Of a stretch of DNA of 23,758 bases, positions 14,491 through 22,343 are shown in pieces (positions within the stretch are counted from its first letter, which is position 1; each line of letters begins with the position of its first letter). The translations under genes were made by a program, and so were the position numbers. Origin of the DNA: JADGGV01 sp035715725 (GTDB lineage: Bacteria > Gemmatimonadota > Gemmatimonadetes > Longimicrobiales > RSA9). Location: positions 1 through 23,758 of the forward strand of contig DASTKT010000089.1 of NCBI GenBank assembly GCA_035715725.1, written 5' to 3'. The notes beneath the pieces were generated by a model. It had not been told where the DNA came from, did not search any database, and worked only from the letters and a program-made list of their open reading frames with translations.

Positions 14491-15321
14491 ATGGACATCC
14501 CCGAGATCGGCGACCCGCGGTTCCGCGAGGCGGTGGCCGCGATCGACGCCGGCGACGTGGGCGCGCTCGAGCGCCTTCTCGCCGCGCACCCCGCGCTGCT
14601 GCGCGATCGGCTCGACTACGGGGAGGGGTATTTCCGCCGGCCGCACCTGCTCTGGTTCGTCGCCGAGAACCCGATCCGGAACGGGCGGCTCCCCCCGAAC
14701 ATCGCGGAGGTGACGCGCACGATCCTGCGCGCGGCGGAGCGCACGGGCGTAAAGAGCGTGCCGGCGCAGCGCGACTATGCGCTCGGGCTCGTCTGCTCCG
14801 GCCGGGTGCCGCGGGAGTGCGGCGTGCAGGTCGAGCTGATCGACGTGCTCGTCGACGCGGGCGCCCGTGCGGACGGCGCGCTGCTGCCGGCGCTCGCGCA
14901 CCGCGAGCTGGCCGCGGTCGAGCGGCTCCTGGAGCGCGGGGCCGCGCTGACGCTGACGGCCGCGGCGTGCACGGGCCGCGCAGGCGACGTCGCCCGGCTC
15001 GGGCCGCTCGCGAGCGCGGTGGAGCGGCAGACCGCGCTGACCGGTGCCGCGCTCCATGGCCTCGCCGGCATCCTCGGCCAGGTGATCGACCTCGGCGTCG
15101 ACCTCGACGCGTACAGCCCCGAAGGGTTCCACGCGCACGCGACGGCGCTGCACCACGCCGTCGACTCGGGCTCGCTCGACGCGGTCCGGGTGCTCGTGGA
15201 GGCCGGCGCGGCGCTCGGCACCAGGGACCGAATGTACGACGGCACGCCGCTCGATTGGGCCGAGTACCTCGGCCATCCGGAGATCGCCGCCTACCTGCGC
15301 GAGGCGGCCGCGGGCCGGTGA
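14491..15321 (+). CDS. Ankyrin-repeat protein
   Basis: The protein has 276 residues. Ankyrin-like helices are seen at the N-terminus (FREAVAAIDAGDVGALERLL), in the middle (LLPALAHRELAAVERLLERGA) and most clearly at the end (ALHHAVDSGSLDAVRVLVEAGA, then TPLDWAEYLGHPEIAAYL). The repeats build a protein-binding solenoid. No signal peptide or enzyme domain is present, so it should act in the cytoplasm by binding a partner that cannot be named. The ATG at 14491 follows the VOC gene closely. A probable intrinsic terminator lies 30 bases after its stop. Confidence 0.85.
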   Translation: MDIPEIGDPRFREAVAAIDAGDVGALERLLAAHPALLRDRLDYGEGYFRRPHLLWFVAENPIRNGRLPPNIAEVTRTILRAAERTGVKSVPAQRDYALGLVCSGRVPRECGVQVELIDVLVDAGARADGALLPALAHRELAAVERLLERGAALTLTAAACTGRAGDVARLGPLASAVERQTALTGAALHGLAGILGQVIDLGVDLDAYSPEGFHAHATALHHAVDSGSLDAVRVLVEAGAALGTRDRMYDGTPLDWAEYLGHPEIAAYLREAAAGR

Positions 15322-15350
15322 GCGCCGGTCGGGCGCTCGCCTTGCCCGCC

Positions 15351-15372
15351 GGGCGGCGGCGCCGCTCTTTTT
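15351..15372 (+). terminator. Probable intrinsic terminator after the ankyrin gene
   Basis: GGGCGGC (15351-15357) can pair with GCCGCTC (15361-15367) around loop GGC, with one G-T pair. It is followed directly by TTTTT (15368-15372). This is the only clear stem plus T-tract terminator I found in the window. Confidence 0.55.
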
Positions 15373-15446
15373 GCCGGAAAGGCGAGGCGTGCCGCGCCGA
15401 CATTCGCCGGCGCGCGCCGCCGCGGACCCCCCGAACCCAGGCGAGC

Positions 15447-15989
15447 ATGCAACGATTCATCGCGTTCCTCCGGGCCATCAACGTCGGCGGCCGGACCGTG
15501 AAGATGACCGAGCTGTGCGCGCGCTTCGAGGCGCTGGGCTTCGCGGGCGTCGCCAGCTTCATCGCGAGCGGGAACGTCATCTTCGAGTCGCCGGCGGCGG
15601 ACGCGCGGGCGCTGGAGGAGCGGATCGAGCGGGAGCTGCGGACGTCGCTCGGCTACGAGGTGGCCACGTTCGTGCGCTCGCCGGCGGAGGTGGTGGGGAT
15701 CGCGCGCTACGAGCCGTTCCCGGGCGCCGTGGCGCGCGCGGAGGGGACGTCGCTCCACGTCGGGTTCCTGCGCGAGCCGCCGTCCGCGGAGGCGCGGGCC
15801 GCGCTGCTGGGCCTGCGCACCGACGCGGACGAGTTCCACGTGCAGGGGCGCGAGTTCTACTGGCTGCGCCGGGGGCGGTTCAGCGAGTCCACGATCACGG
15901 GCGCGCGTCTGGAGCGGACGCTCGGCATGCCGACCACGATGCGGAACGTGAACACGGTCCACCGGCTCGCGGCGAAGTACCCGGCGTGA
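15447..15989 (+). CDS. DUF1697 family protein
   Basis: The protein has 180 residues, the usual family length. The hallmark opening FIAFLRAINVGGRTVKMTEL (4-23) is followed by GFAGVASFIASGNVIFES, EVATFVRSPAEVVGI, SLHVGFLREPP and the ending TMRNVNTVHRLAAKYPA. DUF1697 proteins are small cytosolic proteins of unknown function; the conserved Arg, Asn and Ser residues suggest a binding or enzymatic site. The ATG at 15447 matches the family's N-terminus. The HAD gene begins 66 bases downstream. Confidence 0.93.
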   Translation: MQRFIAFLRAINVGGRTVKMTELCARFEALGFAGVASFIASGNVIFESPAADARALEERIERELRTSLGYEVATFVRSPAEVVGIARYEPFPGAVARAEGTSLHVGFLREPPSAEARAALLGLRTDADEFHVQGREFYWLRRGRFSESTITGARLERTLGMPTTMRNVNTVHRLAAKYPA

Positions 15990-16055
15990 GCGCGCGGGCG
16001 CCCGCCGGGGCACGACCCGCCCGGCTGCCGGCGAGAACCCGCCACCGGGGCCCAC

Positions 16056-16703
16056 ATGAGCATTCGCGCGGTCTTCCTCGACATCGGCGAGACGCTCTTC
16101 AACGAAGCCCGGCTCTGGGAGCAGTGGGCCGACTGGCTGGGCGTGCCGCATCACACGGTGTTCGCGCTGCTCGGCGCGCTGATCGAGCGCCGCGAGTCGC
16201 ACGCGCACGTCTTCGACCTGCTCCAGCCCGGCTTCGATCCGGCGCGCGCGCGGGCCGAGCGGGCGGCGGCCGGACTGCCGACCGACGTCGTCGTCGCGAG
16301 CGACGTCTACCCCGACGCGGTGGAGTGCCTGCGCGAGCTGCGCCGCCGCGGCTACTTCGTCGGCATCGCGGCGAACCAGCCCCTCGCGGCGGAGGACGCG
16401 GTGCGCGGGCTCGGGATCCCGGTCGACGTCGTCGCCACCTCGGGGCGCTGGGGCGTCGCGAAGCCGGATCCGGCGTTCTTCCGGCGCATCGTCGAGGCGG
16501 CCGGCGTGCCGCCGGCGCAGATCGCCTACGTGGGCGACCGGGTGGACAACGACGTGCTCCCGGCGCTGGCGGCCGGGATGCGGGCGGTGTTCGTGCGGCG
16601 GGGGCCGTGGGGGATCGTGCACGCGGGATGGCCGGAGGTGGCGCGCGCGGACCTGCGGCTGGACGGGCTGGCCGAGCTGCCGGACGCGCTCGAGACGCTG
16701 TGA
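16056..16703 (+). CDS. HAD-superfamily hydrolase with altered motif I
   Basis: The protein has 215 residues with a small helical cap (about 17-80). Motif I is FLDIGETL: the nucleophile Asp9 is present, but the general acid/base Asp two residues later is Gly11. Motif III Lys136 lies in GVAKPDPAFF, and motif IV is YVGDRVDND, with Gly160-Asp161 and Asp164/Asp166. HAD phosphatases normally need the second Asp for efficient phosphoenzyme hydrolysis, so activity may be low, slow or of another kind. A known subgroup reads DIGGT or DVGGT at this place. The ATG at 16056 begins the first strand. Confidence 0.87.
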   Translation: MSIRAVFLDIGETLFNEARLWEQWADWLGVPHHTVFALLGALIERRESHAHVFDLLQPGFDPARARAERAAAGLPTDVVVASDVYPDAVECLRELRRRGYFVGIAANQPLAAEDAVRGLGIPVDVVATSGRWGVAKPDPAFFRRIVEAAGVPPAQIAYVGDRVDNDVLPALAAGMRAVFVRRGPWGIVHAGWPEVARADLRLDGLAELPDALETL

Positions 16704-16715
16704 GGACCGCCTCGA

Positions 16716-16727
16716 GCGGCGCGCCGC
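16716..16727. other. Palindrome between converging genes
   Basis: GCGGCGCGCCGC is a perfect 12-base palindrome in the 84-base gap between the HAD stop and the Omp85 stop. It may help end both transcripts; there is no T tract, so this is a weak call. Confidence 0.3.
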
Positions 16728-16787
16728 GCTCGCGACGCCGCGACTCGGACCAACGCAGCGCCGGCGACCAGAACGCTTGCGGCCGCC

Positions 16788-18974
16788 TCAAAAGCCGATC
16801 TGTCCGGCGGTGAACTGGAGCTGGAGGTGTCGCCGGAAGCGGGTGAAGCCGCTGGGGTTGCCGTGGCCGTACGGGTCGTAGCGCACGAGGCCGAGGAACA
16901 GGTCGCCGGGCGAGAGGCTGTCGGGCACGACGAGCGGCAGGTCCTGGGCGTGCCGCGGGTCGTACGCGACGTCGAGGCGCAGCGGCCCGAACGGCGAGAG
17001 CACGCGGATGCCGATGCCGGGCGTGGCCAGCGCGGCGGCGGAGACCGCGGCGACCGGCGCGTCGGCCGGCACGCCGCCGCGCACGAAGCCGTAGTCGACG
17101 AAGGCGGCGAGCTGCACCCGCGCGGAGATCCAGGTGCGCGCCTCGGCGCTCGTCTCGAGGAGGAACGTACCGCCGGCGGGTTGGACGTCGACCTTGTCGG
17201 GGTCCACCTCGGTGCCGCCGGGGCAGCCGCCGGTCTCGATCGCACAGCCGAAGTCCAGCGCGTTCCTGCGTGAGGTGACGAGGAGGCGCCGGCCGAGCAG
17301 GTTGGCCTGGACGCCGCGCACGCCGGCCGGGCCGCCGCCGTAGAAGCGGAGCTGGGGCGGGAGCGTGTCGTCGCCGCCGAGCCCGCCGACGCGGGCGCGG
17401 GCGGCCAGCTCGATGCGCGGGCCGGTGCGGTGCGTCACGGTCGCCAGGAGCAGGGAGCGGCCGAAGCTCCAGTCGGAGAGCGTGGGCGTCCCCGCCGCGG
17501 AGGAGGTGAGCTGGAGGGAGCCCCGCGTGCGCGAGTAGGGGAGCGACGCGGCCAGGCCCCGGATCGGACCCTCCGGGTACGGCGCGCGGAGCCGCGGCAG
17601 GAGTGCGAGCGACAGCTCCCCGGGCGCGAGCGTGGTCCAGCGGTCCGCGAACGGCGCGGCGTCGGGGCCGCACGCCCCCCAGACCGCGCACAGGAACGAG
17701 CCCTCTTCCAGGTTGCGGGTGCGGGAGGGCGCGTACGCCAGCGCCGCGTCCAGCCCCGACGGGAAGCGGTGCGACACGCCCAGACGCGCCTCCGCCGCCT
17801 CGCGCACGAACGCCGGCGGCTGCACCTGCCGCACGTACGTGCCGGAGAACAGCAGCCAGGTGGCCGGCGCCACGGGCTCGCGCCAGTCGCCCGTGACGAA
17901 GTAGGCGGGTTTCGTGAAGCCGGCGTTCTCGCCCGTGCAGGGGAAGCCGCCCAGGCTGCCGGCCAGCAGGTTTCCCACGCCGACCGTCGCCGAGACGACG
18001 CGTGGGCGGCCGAGGAAGTAGCGGTCGGCGGCCGTCGTCTGGAGCTGCAGGCAGGAGGCGGCCGAGACCGTGCCCTCGGCCTGCACGCCGGTCCGGCGCG
18101 TGGCCTTCACCGCCACGTGGATCGCCACCGCCGAGTCGCCGACCACGCCGCTCGGCTCGATCGTCGCCTCCTGCACGATCGGCAGGTCCGCGATCAGCTC
18201 GTGCGTCCGCCGCAGCGCCTTCGTCGAGAAGCGCTCCCCCGGCCGGTACGCCAGCCGCTCGCGGATCTCGTTCTCCTCGATCGGCGCCTGCGCCTCGATC
18301 GTCGTCGAGTCGAACACCCCGAGCCGCCCCGGGTGCACGGTCAGCACTACGTCCGCCGCGCCGCCCGCCGACGCGACGTTGCCGCCGACCTCCACCGTCG
18401 CGAACGGATGGCCGATGTCCGCCAGCCGCCCCGTGATCAGGCGCTGCGACAGCTCCAGCAGCGGGAGCGCGTATGGCCGGCCCGGGCGCAGCGGCAGCGT
18501 CGGCAGCCGGGGCGGGTTCGGCAGCGAGTCGAGCCCCACCACGCGGACCGAGCGCACCAGCGTCGGCCGGCCCTCCTCGACCGGGAAGCGCACCTCCACC
18601 TCGTTCCGCCCGCTCGGCACGATCTCCGAGCCGACCCGCGCCTGCGGATAGCCCCAATCGGCATACAGCTTTCTCAGCCGCTCCACGTCCCCGCGGACCC
18701 GGGCGGTGTCGAGCGTGGCGCGCCGCTCCGCCCAGCCCGCGCCGAACGCGCACGCCCAGAACAGCAGCGGCGAGCGGCAGTGCGTCTCCTCCGTCTCGAT
18801 GGCGCTCTCCAGGAGCGACTTGTCCAGCGAGCGGGCGCCGGGGAAGTCGATGTCGACGACCTCCGGCGCTTTCGCGGCGGTGGGCGCCGGCGCGGATGGC
18901 GGGCGCTGCTGCGGCGCCAGCGGCGCGGCCAGCAGCGCGAGGGCGAGGGCGAGAAGCAGGGCGCGGAGGCGCAT
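16788..18974 (-). CDS. Omp85/BamA-TamA family outer-membrane protein
   Basis: The protein has 728 residues. A signal peptide is at 1-24 (MRLRALLLALALALLAAPLAP). POTRA-like modules cover about 35-320, with phrases such as LRKLYADWGYPQARV, VRSVRVVGLDSL and IEENEIRERLAYRPGERFSTKAL. A beta-barrel domain runs to the end, with the family motif GGPAGVRG and the terminal aromatic (HLQLQFTAGQIGF) that the BAM machine recognises. Omp85 proteins insert or translocate beta-barrel proteins and related substrates. Several Cys occur in likely loops (CRSPLLFWAC, CAVWGAC, CAIETGGC), which is unusual for BamA. I chose the ATG at 18974 as the start of the signal peptide; the 65-residue upstream extension lacks one. 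It is transcribed alone. I call it BamA/TamA family rather than BamA itself. Confidence 0.87.
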   Translation of the reverse strand: MRLRALLLALALALLAAPLAPQQRPPSAPAPTAAKAPEVVDIDFPGARSLDKSLLESAIETEETHCRSPLLFWACAFGAGWAERRATLDTARVRGDVERLRKLYADWGYPQARVGSEIVPSGRNEVEVRFPVEEGRPTLVRSVRVVGLDSLPNPPRLPTLPLRPGRPYALPLLELSQRLITGRLADIGHPFATVEVGGNVASAGGAADVVLTVHPGRLGVFDSTTIEAQAPIEENEIRERLAYRPGERFSTKALRRTHELIADLPIVQEATIEPSGVVGDSAVAIHVAVKATRRTGVQAEGTVSAASCLQLQTTAADRYFLGRPRVVSATVGVGNLLAGSLGGFPCTGENAGFTKPAYFVTGDWREPVAPATWLLFSGTYVRQVQPPAFVREAAEARLGVSHRFPSGLDAALAYAPSRTRNLEEGSFLCAVWGACGPDAAPFADRWTTLAPGELSLALLPRLRAPYPEGPIRGLAASLPYSRTRGSLQLTSSAAGTPTLSDWSFGRSLLLATVTHRTGPRIELAARARVGGLGGDDTLPPQLRFYGGGPAGVRGVQANLLGRRLLVTSRRNALDFGCAIETGGCPGGTEVDPDKVDVQPAGGTFLLETSAEARTWISARVQLAAFVDYGFVRGGVPADAPVAAVSAAALATPGIGIRVLSPFGPLRLDVAYDPRHAQDLPLVVPDSLSPGDLFLGLVRYDPYGHGNPSGFTRFRRHLQLQFTAGQIGF

Positions 18975-19221
18975 GGCTCGATCCCGACGGGTATCGCCCG
19001 GGGAAGCCGGCCCACGAGGGTTCCGGCTGGCGGCCGGACGCGATACAAGGTTCGCGCCGGGGGTGCGACGGGGTGGGTGCGCAGCCCGCATCCCGATCGG
19101 CACCGCGATCGCCCGCGACGGCCCGGGCCGTGACGCCAAGCGTCCCACGCTAGCCGCCGAGGGGACCACCGAATCTCTCCCGCCGCGCGGCAGCCCCCAT
19201 GCGTCGCCGCGGCTCCGCGCG

Positions 19222-19251
19222 TTGACACCCGCTCCGCGGCGGGCCTATGCT
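19222..19251 (+). promoter_or_regulatory. Strong putative promoter of the DUF3311-symporter operon
   Basis: A consensus -35 TTGACA (19222-19227) and TATGCT (19246-19251) are 18 bases apart. The predicted start near 19258 gives about 77 bases of leader before the small ORF at 19335. The rest of the 18975-19378 gap shows nothing else that I can support. Confidence 0.65.
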
Positions 19252-19334
19252 TGCCCGGCGCGCCCGGGCGGGCCGCGGCCGGGCGAGCGGGCCGGGCGCG
19301 CTCCGCCGATCCGATCGCCTTCCCCGGAGGTCCC

Positions 19335-19382
19335 ATGCTCCTTCCGCGCAGCGCGGCCCGTCGAACCCGGGGCGACGCATGA
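19335..19382 (+). CDS. Putative 15-residue leader peptide
   Basis: A short frame encodes MLLPRSAARRTRGDA. It has the best ribosome binding site of the operon (GGAGG at 19326-19330, 4 bases before its ATG). Its stop TGA overlaps the ATG of the DUF3311 gene as ATGA. No ribosome binding site is obvious for DUF3311 itself, so ribosomes would reach it by termination-reinitiation. The peptide has four Arg and may sense translation or simply deliver ribosomes. Too short for homology; called from signals alone. Confidence 0.45.
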   Translation: MLLPRSAARRTRGDA

Positions 19383-19654
19383 GCGCCGCCCGTCCGTCCG
19401 CCGGCGCCGAGCCCCGCGGCGCGCGCCCCTACCACTGGCTCGCCGCGCTGCCGGCCGTCGGCATGCTCGCCGGGATCCCGTTCGCGAACCGCGTCGAGCC
19501 GTACGTGCTCGGGCTGCCGTTCCTGCTCTTCTGGATCCTGGCCTGGGTGGTGGTCACGTCCGGCGTCATGGGCGTGATCTACGCGCTCGACCAGGCGCAC
19601 GCGCGCCGGGCCGGCGCGCCGGCCGATGGCGCGCCGGGCGGGGGGCGGCCGTGA
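19379..19654 (+). CDS. DUF3311 small membrane protein
   Basis: The protein has 91 residues with two membrane segments, WLAALPAVGMLAGIPF (20-35) and LPFLLFWILAWVVVTSGVMGVIYAL (46-70). The FANRVEPYVLGLPFLLFW stretch between and into the second helix is the DUF3311 signature (NRVEPxxxGxPFxxxW). Such proteins are regularly encoded just before sodium:solute symporters and are thought to be small accessory subunits, which agrees with the overlap here: its stop overlaps the symporter GTG. The start ATG overlaps the stop of the leader ORF. Confidence 0.9.
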   Translation: MSAARPSAGAEPRGARPYHWLAALPAVGMLAGIPFANRVEPYVLGLPFLLFWILAWVVVTSGVMGVIYALDQAHARRAGAPADGAPGGGRP

Positions 19655-21150
19655 GCGCGGCGCTCGCCATCATCGCCGCGTTCCTCCTGCTCTCGCTCCT
19701 CCTCGGCGTGCTGGCACGGCGCGGCCGCACCATGAGCCTCGAGCAGTGGAGCGTCGGTGGACGCGGCTTCGGCACGATCTTCGTCTTCCTGCTCATGGCG
19801 GGCGAGATCTACACGACGTTCACGTTCCTCGGCGGCAGCGGCTGGGCCTACGGCAAGGGCGCGCCGGCATTCTACATCCTCTGCTACGGCGCCGTCGCGT
19901 ACGCGCTCTCGTACTTCCTGCTCCCCGCCATCTGGCGCTACGCGACGGCGCACCAGCTCGTCTCCCAGGCCGACTTCTTCGTCCACAAGTACCGCAGCCG
20001 CGGCCTCGGCGTGCTCGTCTCGCTCGTCAGCGTCGTCGCCCTCGTCCCCTATCTCGTCCTCCAGCTCAAGGGGCTCGGCATCATCGTCTCCGAGGCGTCC
20101 TACGGCACGATCGCCCCGGCGACCGCCGTCTGGCTCAGCACCGCCGCGCTCGTGCTCTACGTCATCCTGTCCGGCGTGCACGGCTCCGCCTGGACCGCCG
20201 TCGTCAAGGACGTGATGATCCTCGCCGTCGCCGTCGCGCTCGGCGTGTACCTGCCGTTCCACTACTACGGCGGCTTCCAGCCGATGTTCGAGGCGATCGA
20301 GCGCACCCGCCCCGGCTTCCTCTCCCTGCCGCCGACCGGGATGAGCCCCGCCTGGCTCGTCTCGACCGTGCTCCTGACCGCGCTCGGCTTCTACATGTGG
20401 CCCCACACGTTCGGCTCCGCCTACACCGCCAGGAGCGAGGGCGTCTTCCGCCGCAACGCCGTGGTCATGCCGCTCTACCAGCTCGTCCTGCTCTTCGTCT
20501 TCTTCACCGGCTTCGCCGCCATCCTCCAGGTGCCCGGCCTCGCCGGCGCCGACGCCGACCTCTCCCTCCTGCGCGTCTCCAAGGCGACGTTCCCACCCTG
20601 GATCGTCGGCGTGGTCGGCGGCGCCGGACTCCTGACCGCGCTCGTGCCCGGCTCGATGCTGCTCGTCTCCGCCGCCACGATCCTGGCCCAGAACGTCTAC
20701 CGCGCCGCCGTCCCCTCCACCGGCGACCGCGCCGTCTCCCTCATCGCCAAGAGCCTCGTCCCGGTCATCGCGCTCGTCGCCGTCTGGCTCACGCTCCGCC
20801 CCGGCAACGCGCTCGTGCCGCTCCTGCTCATGGGCTACAACCTGGTCACGCAGCTCTTCCCCGCCGTCGTGCTCAGCCTGTCGCGCATCCCCCTCGCCAC
20901 CCGCGCCGGCGCCGTCGCCGGGATCCTCGCCGGCGAGGCGACCGTCGCGTACCTCACGCTCACCGGCGCCACCATGGCCCGCCTCTTCCCGAGCTGGCCG
21001 GCCGCGATCACCGACCTCAACGTCGGCATCGTCGCCCTCGTCGTGAACGTCGCCGCCCTCACCCTCGTCAGCCTCGCGACGCGGCGCAGCTTCGTCGCGG
21101 AGCTGGGTGCCGAGCGGCGCGCCGAGCCCGTGCCCGCGGGCGGGGACTGA
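19651..21150 (+). CDS. Sodium:solute symporter (SSS family, monocarboxylate-type)
   Basis: The protein has 499 residues with about 13 hydrophobic segments. The opening pattern LEQWSVGGRGFGTIFVFLLMAG (about 30-51) is followed by EIYTTFTFLGGSGWAYGKGAPAFYI, then LVSQADFFVHKYRSRGLGVLV and PYLVLQLKGLGIIV. These are typical of SSS permeases of the MctP-like branch, which take up small monocarboxylates such as lactate, pyruvate or acetate with Na+. The substrate here is an inference. The GTG start overlaps the DUF3311 stop (GTGA), and together with the leader ORF the three frames are coupled in series. The last 20 residues are a charged cytosolic tail. Confidence 0.92.
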   Translation: MSAALAIIAAFLLLSLLLGVLARRGRTMSLEQWSVGGRGFGTIFVFLLMAGEIYTTFTFLGGSGWAYGKGAPAFYILCYGAVAYALSYFLLPAIWRYATAHQLVSQADFFVHKYRSRGLGVLVSLVSVVALVPYLVLQLKGLGIIVSEASYGTIAPATAVWLSTAALVLYVILSGVHGSAWTAVVKDVMILAVAVALGVYLPFHYYGGFQPMFEAIERTRPGFLSLPPTGMSPAWLVSTVLLTALGFYMWPHTFGSAYTARSEGVFRRNAVVMPLYQLVLLFVFFTGFAAILQVPGLAGADADLSLLRVSKATFPPWIVGVVGGAGLLTALVPGSMLLVSAATILAQNVYRAAVPSTGDRAVSLIAKSLVPVIALVAVWLTLRPGNALVPLLLMGYNLVTQLFPAVVLSLSRIPLATRAGAVAGILAGEATVAYLTLTGATMARLFPSWPAAITDLNVGIVALVVNVAALTLVSLATRRSFVAELGAERRAEPVPAGGD

Positions 21151-21354
21151 GCGCCGGCGTCACTGTGCCGTGGGCGCGCCGGTTCGGCCTCGACGCGGCC
21201 GCCCGCGCCGGACACGCCGCGCCGCCGGCTGCAGCAGTCCAACCGGCGCCACACGCCGAACGCCGCGCGACGCGGCGTGCCGGAGGCGCACGGACCGCGC
21301 GTACCGGGGACCGCACGACACGGAGTGCCGGACGCTCCGCCACCCCCTGTTCCG
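21151..21354. other. Spacer between symporter stop and the tandem array
   Basis: A 204-base GC-rich spacer with no supported gene. It shows scattered CGCCG and GCGGCG runs but no terminator with a T tract for the symporter operon. Confidence 0.4.
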
Positions 21355-21670
21355 CTCGCCCCCTCGCCCCCTCGCCCGCTCGCCCGCTCGCCCGCTCGCC
21401 CGCTCGCCCGCTCGCCCGCTCGCCTCCTCGCCTCCTCGCCTCCTCGCCTCCTCGCCTCCTCGCCTCCTCGCCTCCTCGCCTCCTCGCCCCCTCGCCCCCT
21501 CGCCCACTCGCCCACTCGCCCACTCGCCTCCTCGCCCACTCGCCCGCTCCCCCACTCGCCCAGTCCCCCACTCCCCTACTCCCCCACTCCGGTCCGCTCC
21601 GGTCCGCTCCGGTCCGCTCCGCTCCGGTCCGGTCCGGTCCGGTCCGGTCCGGTCCGGTCCGGTCCGGTCG
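21355..21670. repeat. Composite tandem array: 29 octamers, then 10-mers, then pentamers
   Basis: Positions 21355-21586 are exactly 29 consecutive 8-base units of the form CTCGCCNN. The last two bases go in blocks: CC x2, CG x6, TC x8, CC x2, CA x3, then mixed CA/TC/CG and degenerate CTCCCCCA-like units. Next come three CTCCGGTCCG units (21587-21616), a short CTCCG, then eight GGTCC pentamers ending in GGTCG (21626-21670). All six frames are largely free of stops, so long frames across it are artefacts. The block-wise variants are what slippage and local duplication would produce. It ends about 25 bases before the putative promoter of the GbsR-like gene. Confidence 0.95.
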
Positions 21671-21696
21671 GCCCCCCCCGACGCCGCGTTCGGATT

Positions 21697-21726
21697 TTGC
21701 GGTCCGTGCACTACGTGCCGTATCTT
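21697..21726 (+). promoter_or_regulatory. Weak putative promoter of the first GbsR-like gene
   Basis: TTGCGG (21697-21702) and TATCTT (21721-21726) are 18 bases apart, placing the start near 21733. Only seven of twelve positions agree with consensus. Inside the spacer, GTGCACTACGTGC has inverted GCAC/GTGC halves that could be an operator. Confidence 0.3.
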
Positions 21727-21753
21727 GGCTCCGACCCGGAACCGGAGAACGTC

Positions 21754-22200
21754 GTGGACGCACAGACCGCTCGGTTCGTCGAGAAGATGGGCCGCTACTT
21801 CGAGGCGGATGGGATCCCGCGGATCGGCGGCCGCCTCTACGGCTACCTGATCCTGCAGGATCAGCCCCGGGCGCTGGAGGACCTGGCCGGGGCGCTCGCG
21901 GTCAGCAAGACGAGCATCAGCACGAACGCCCGGCTGCTGGAGCAGTGGGGGTTGATCGAGCGGGTGACGCAGCCCGGCGACCGGCGCGACTTCTACGAGG
22001 TGGCGCCGAGCTCGACGCGGCAGCTCGAGCTGCGCCTGGCCCGGATCCGCCAGCTCACGGAGCTGCTGGGCGAGGGCTGCTCGGTCCCGGCGGCGGAGAA
22101 GCCGGCGGTGCGCCGGCGCCTGCAGGCGATGCGCGAGTCGACCAGCGAGATCGCCGAGCAGATGGGGGGAATCCTGGAGCGGTGGCGTCGCGGGAACTGA
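21754..22200 (+). CDS. GbsR/MarR-type transcriptional regulator
   Basis: The protein has 148 residues. The N-terminal EKMGRYFEADGIPRIGGRLYGYLIL (10-34) is the GbsR hallmark. It is followed by a winged helix: helix LEDLAGAL (41-48), recognition helix SKTSISTNARLLEQWG (51-66) and wing ERVTQPGDRRDFYEV. The C-terminal helices should dimerise. GbsR in Bacillus is a choline-sensing repressor, but most homologues have unknown ligands and often control neighbouring transporters or efflux pumps. I chose the GTG start at 21754 with GGAG at 21744-21747. The frame is open back through the tandem array to 21277, which I judge not translated. A second GbsR-like gene begins at 23669. Confidence 0.87.
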   Translation: MDAQTARFVEKMGRYFEADGIPRIGGRLYGYLILQDQPRALEDLAGALAVSKTSISTNARLLEQWGLIERVTQPGDRRDFYEVAPSSTRQLELRLARIRQLTELLGEGCSVPAAEKPAVRRRLQAMRESTSEIAEQMGGILERWRRGN

Positions 22201-22224
22201 GGTCGTGGGGCGGTCGCCGGTCCC

Positions 22225-22330
22225 GCGTCCGCGTCCGCGTCCGGGAAACCAAGCACTTCGGCGTCCAAGGCCGTTGGCGAGTCCGGCGCGAAGCCGTCCC
22301 GGGAGCGGGAGCGTAAGCGGGAGCGGGAAC
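22225..22330. repeat. Short hexamer repeats between converging genes
   Basis: GCGTCC is repeated three times (22225-22242), and five GGGAGC-type hexamers occupy 22301-22330 (one degenerate). They lie between the GbsR-like stop and the secreted-protein stop. They resemble small slippage products and have no other visible role. Confidence 0.7.
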
Positions 22331-22343
22331 TGCCCTCGCTCGG

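Noticed and set aside
18975..19169. 65-residue extension of the Omp85 protein
   Set aside because: It is basic, low in complexity and would bury the signal peptide; no ribosome binding site.
21277..21753. Long Pro/Ser/Leu/Arg-rich N-terminal extension of the GbsR-like protein, or separate repeat proteins on either strand
   Set aside because: The array has an 8/10/5-bp period, so all frames stay open by composition. The regulator has a ribosome binding site and its family's N-terminus at 21754.
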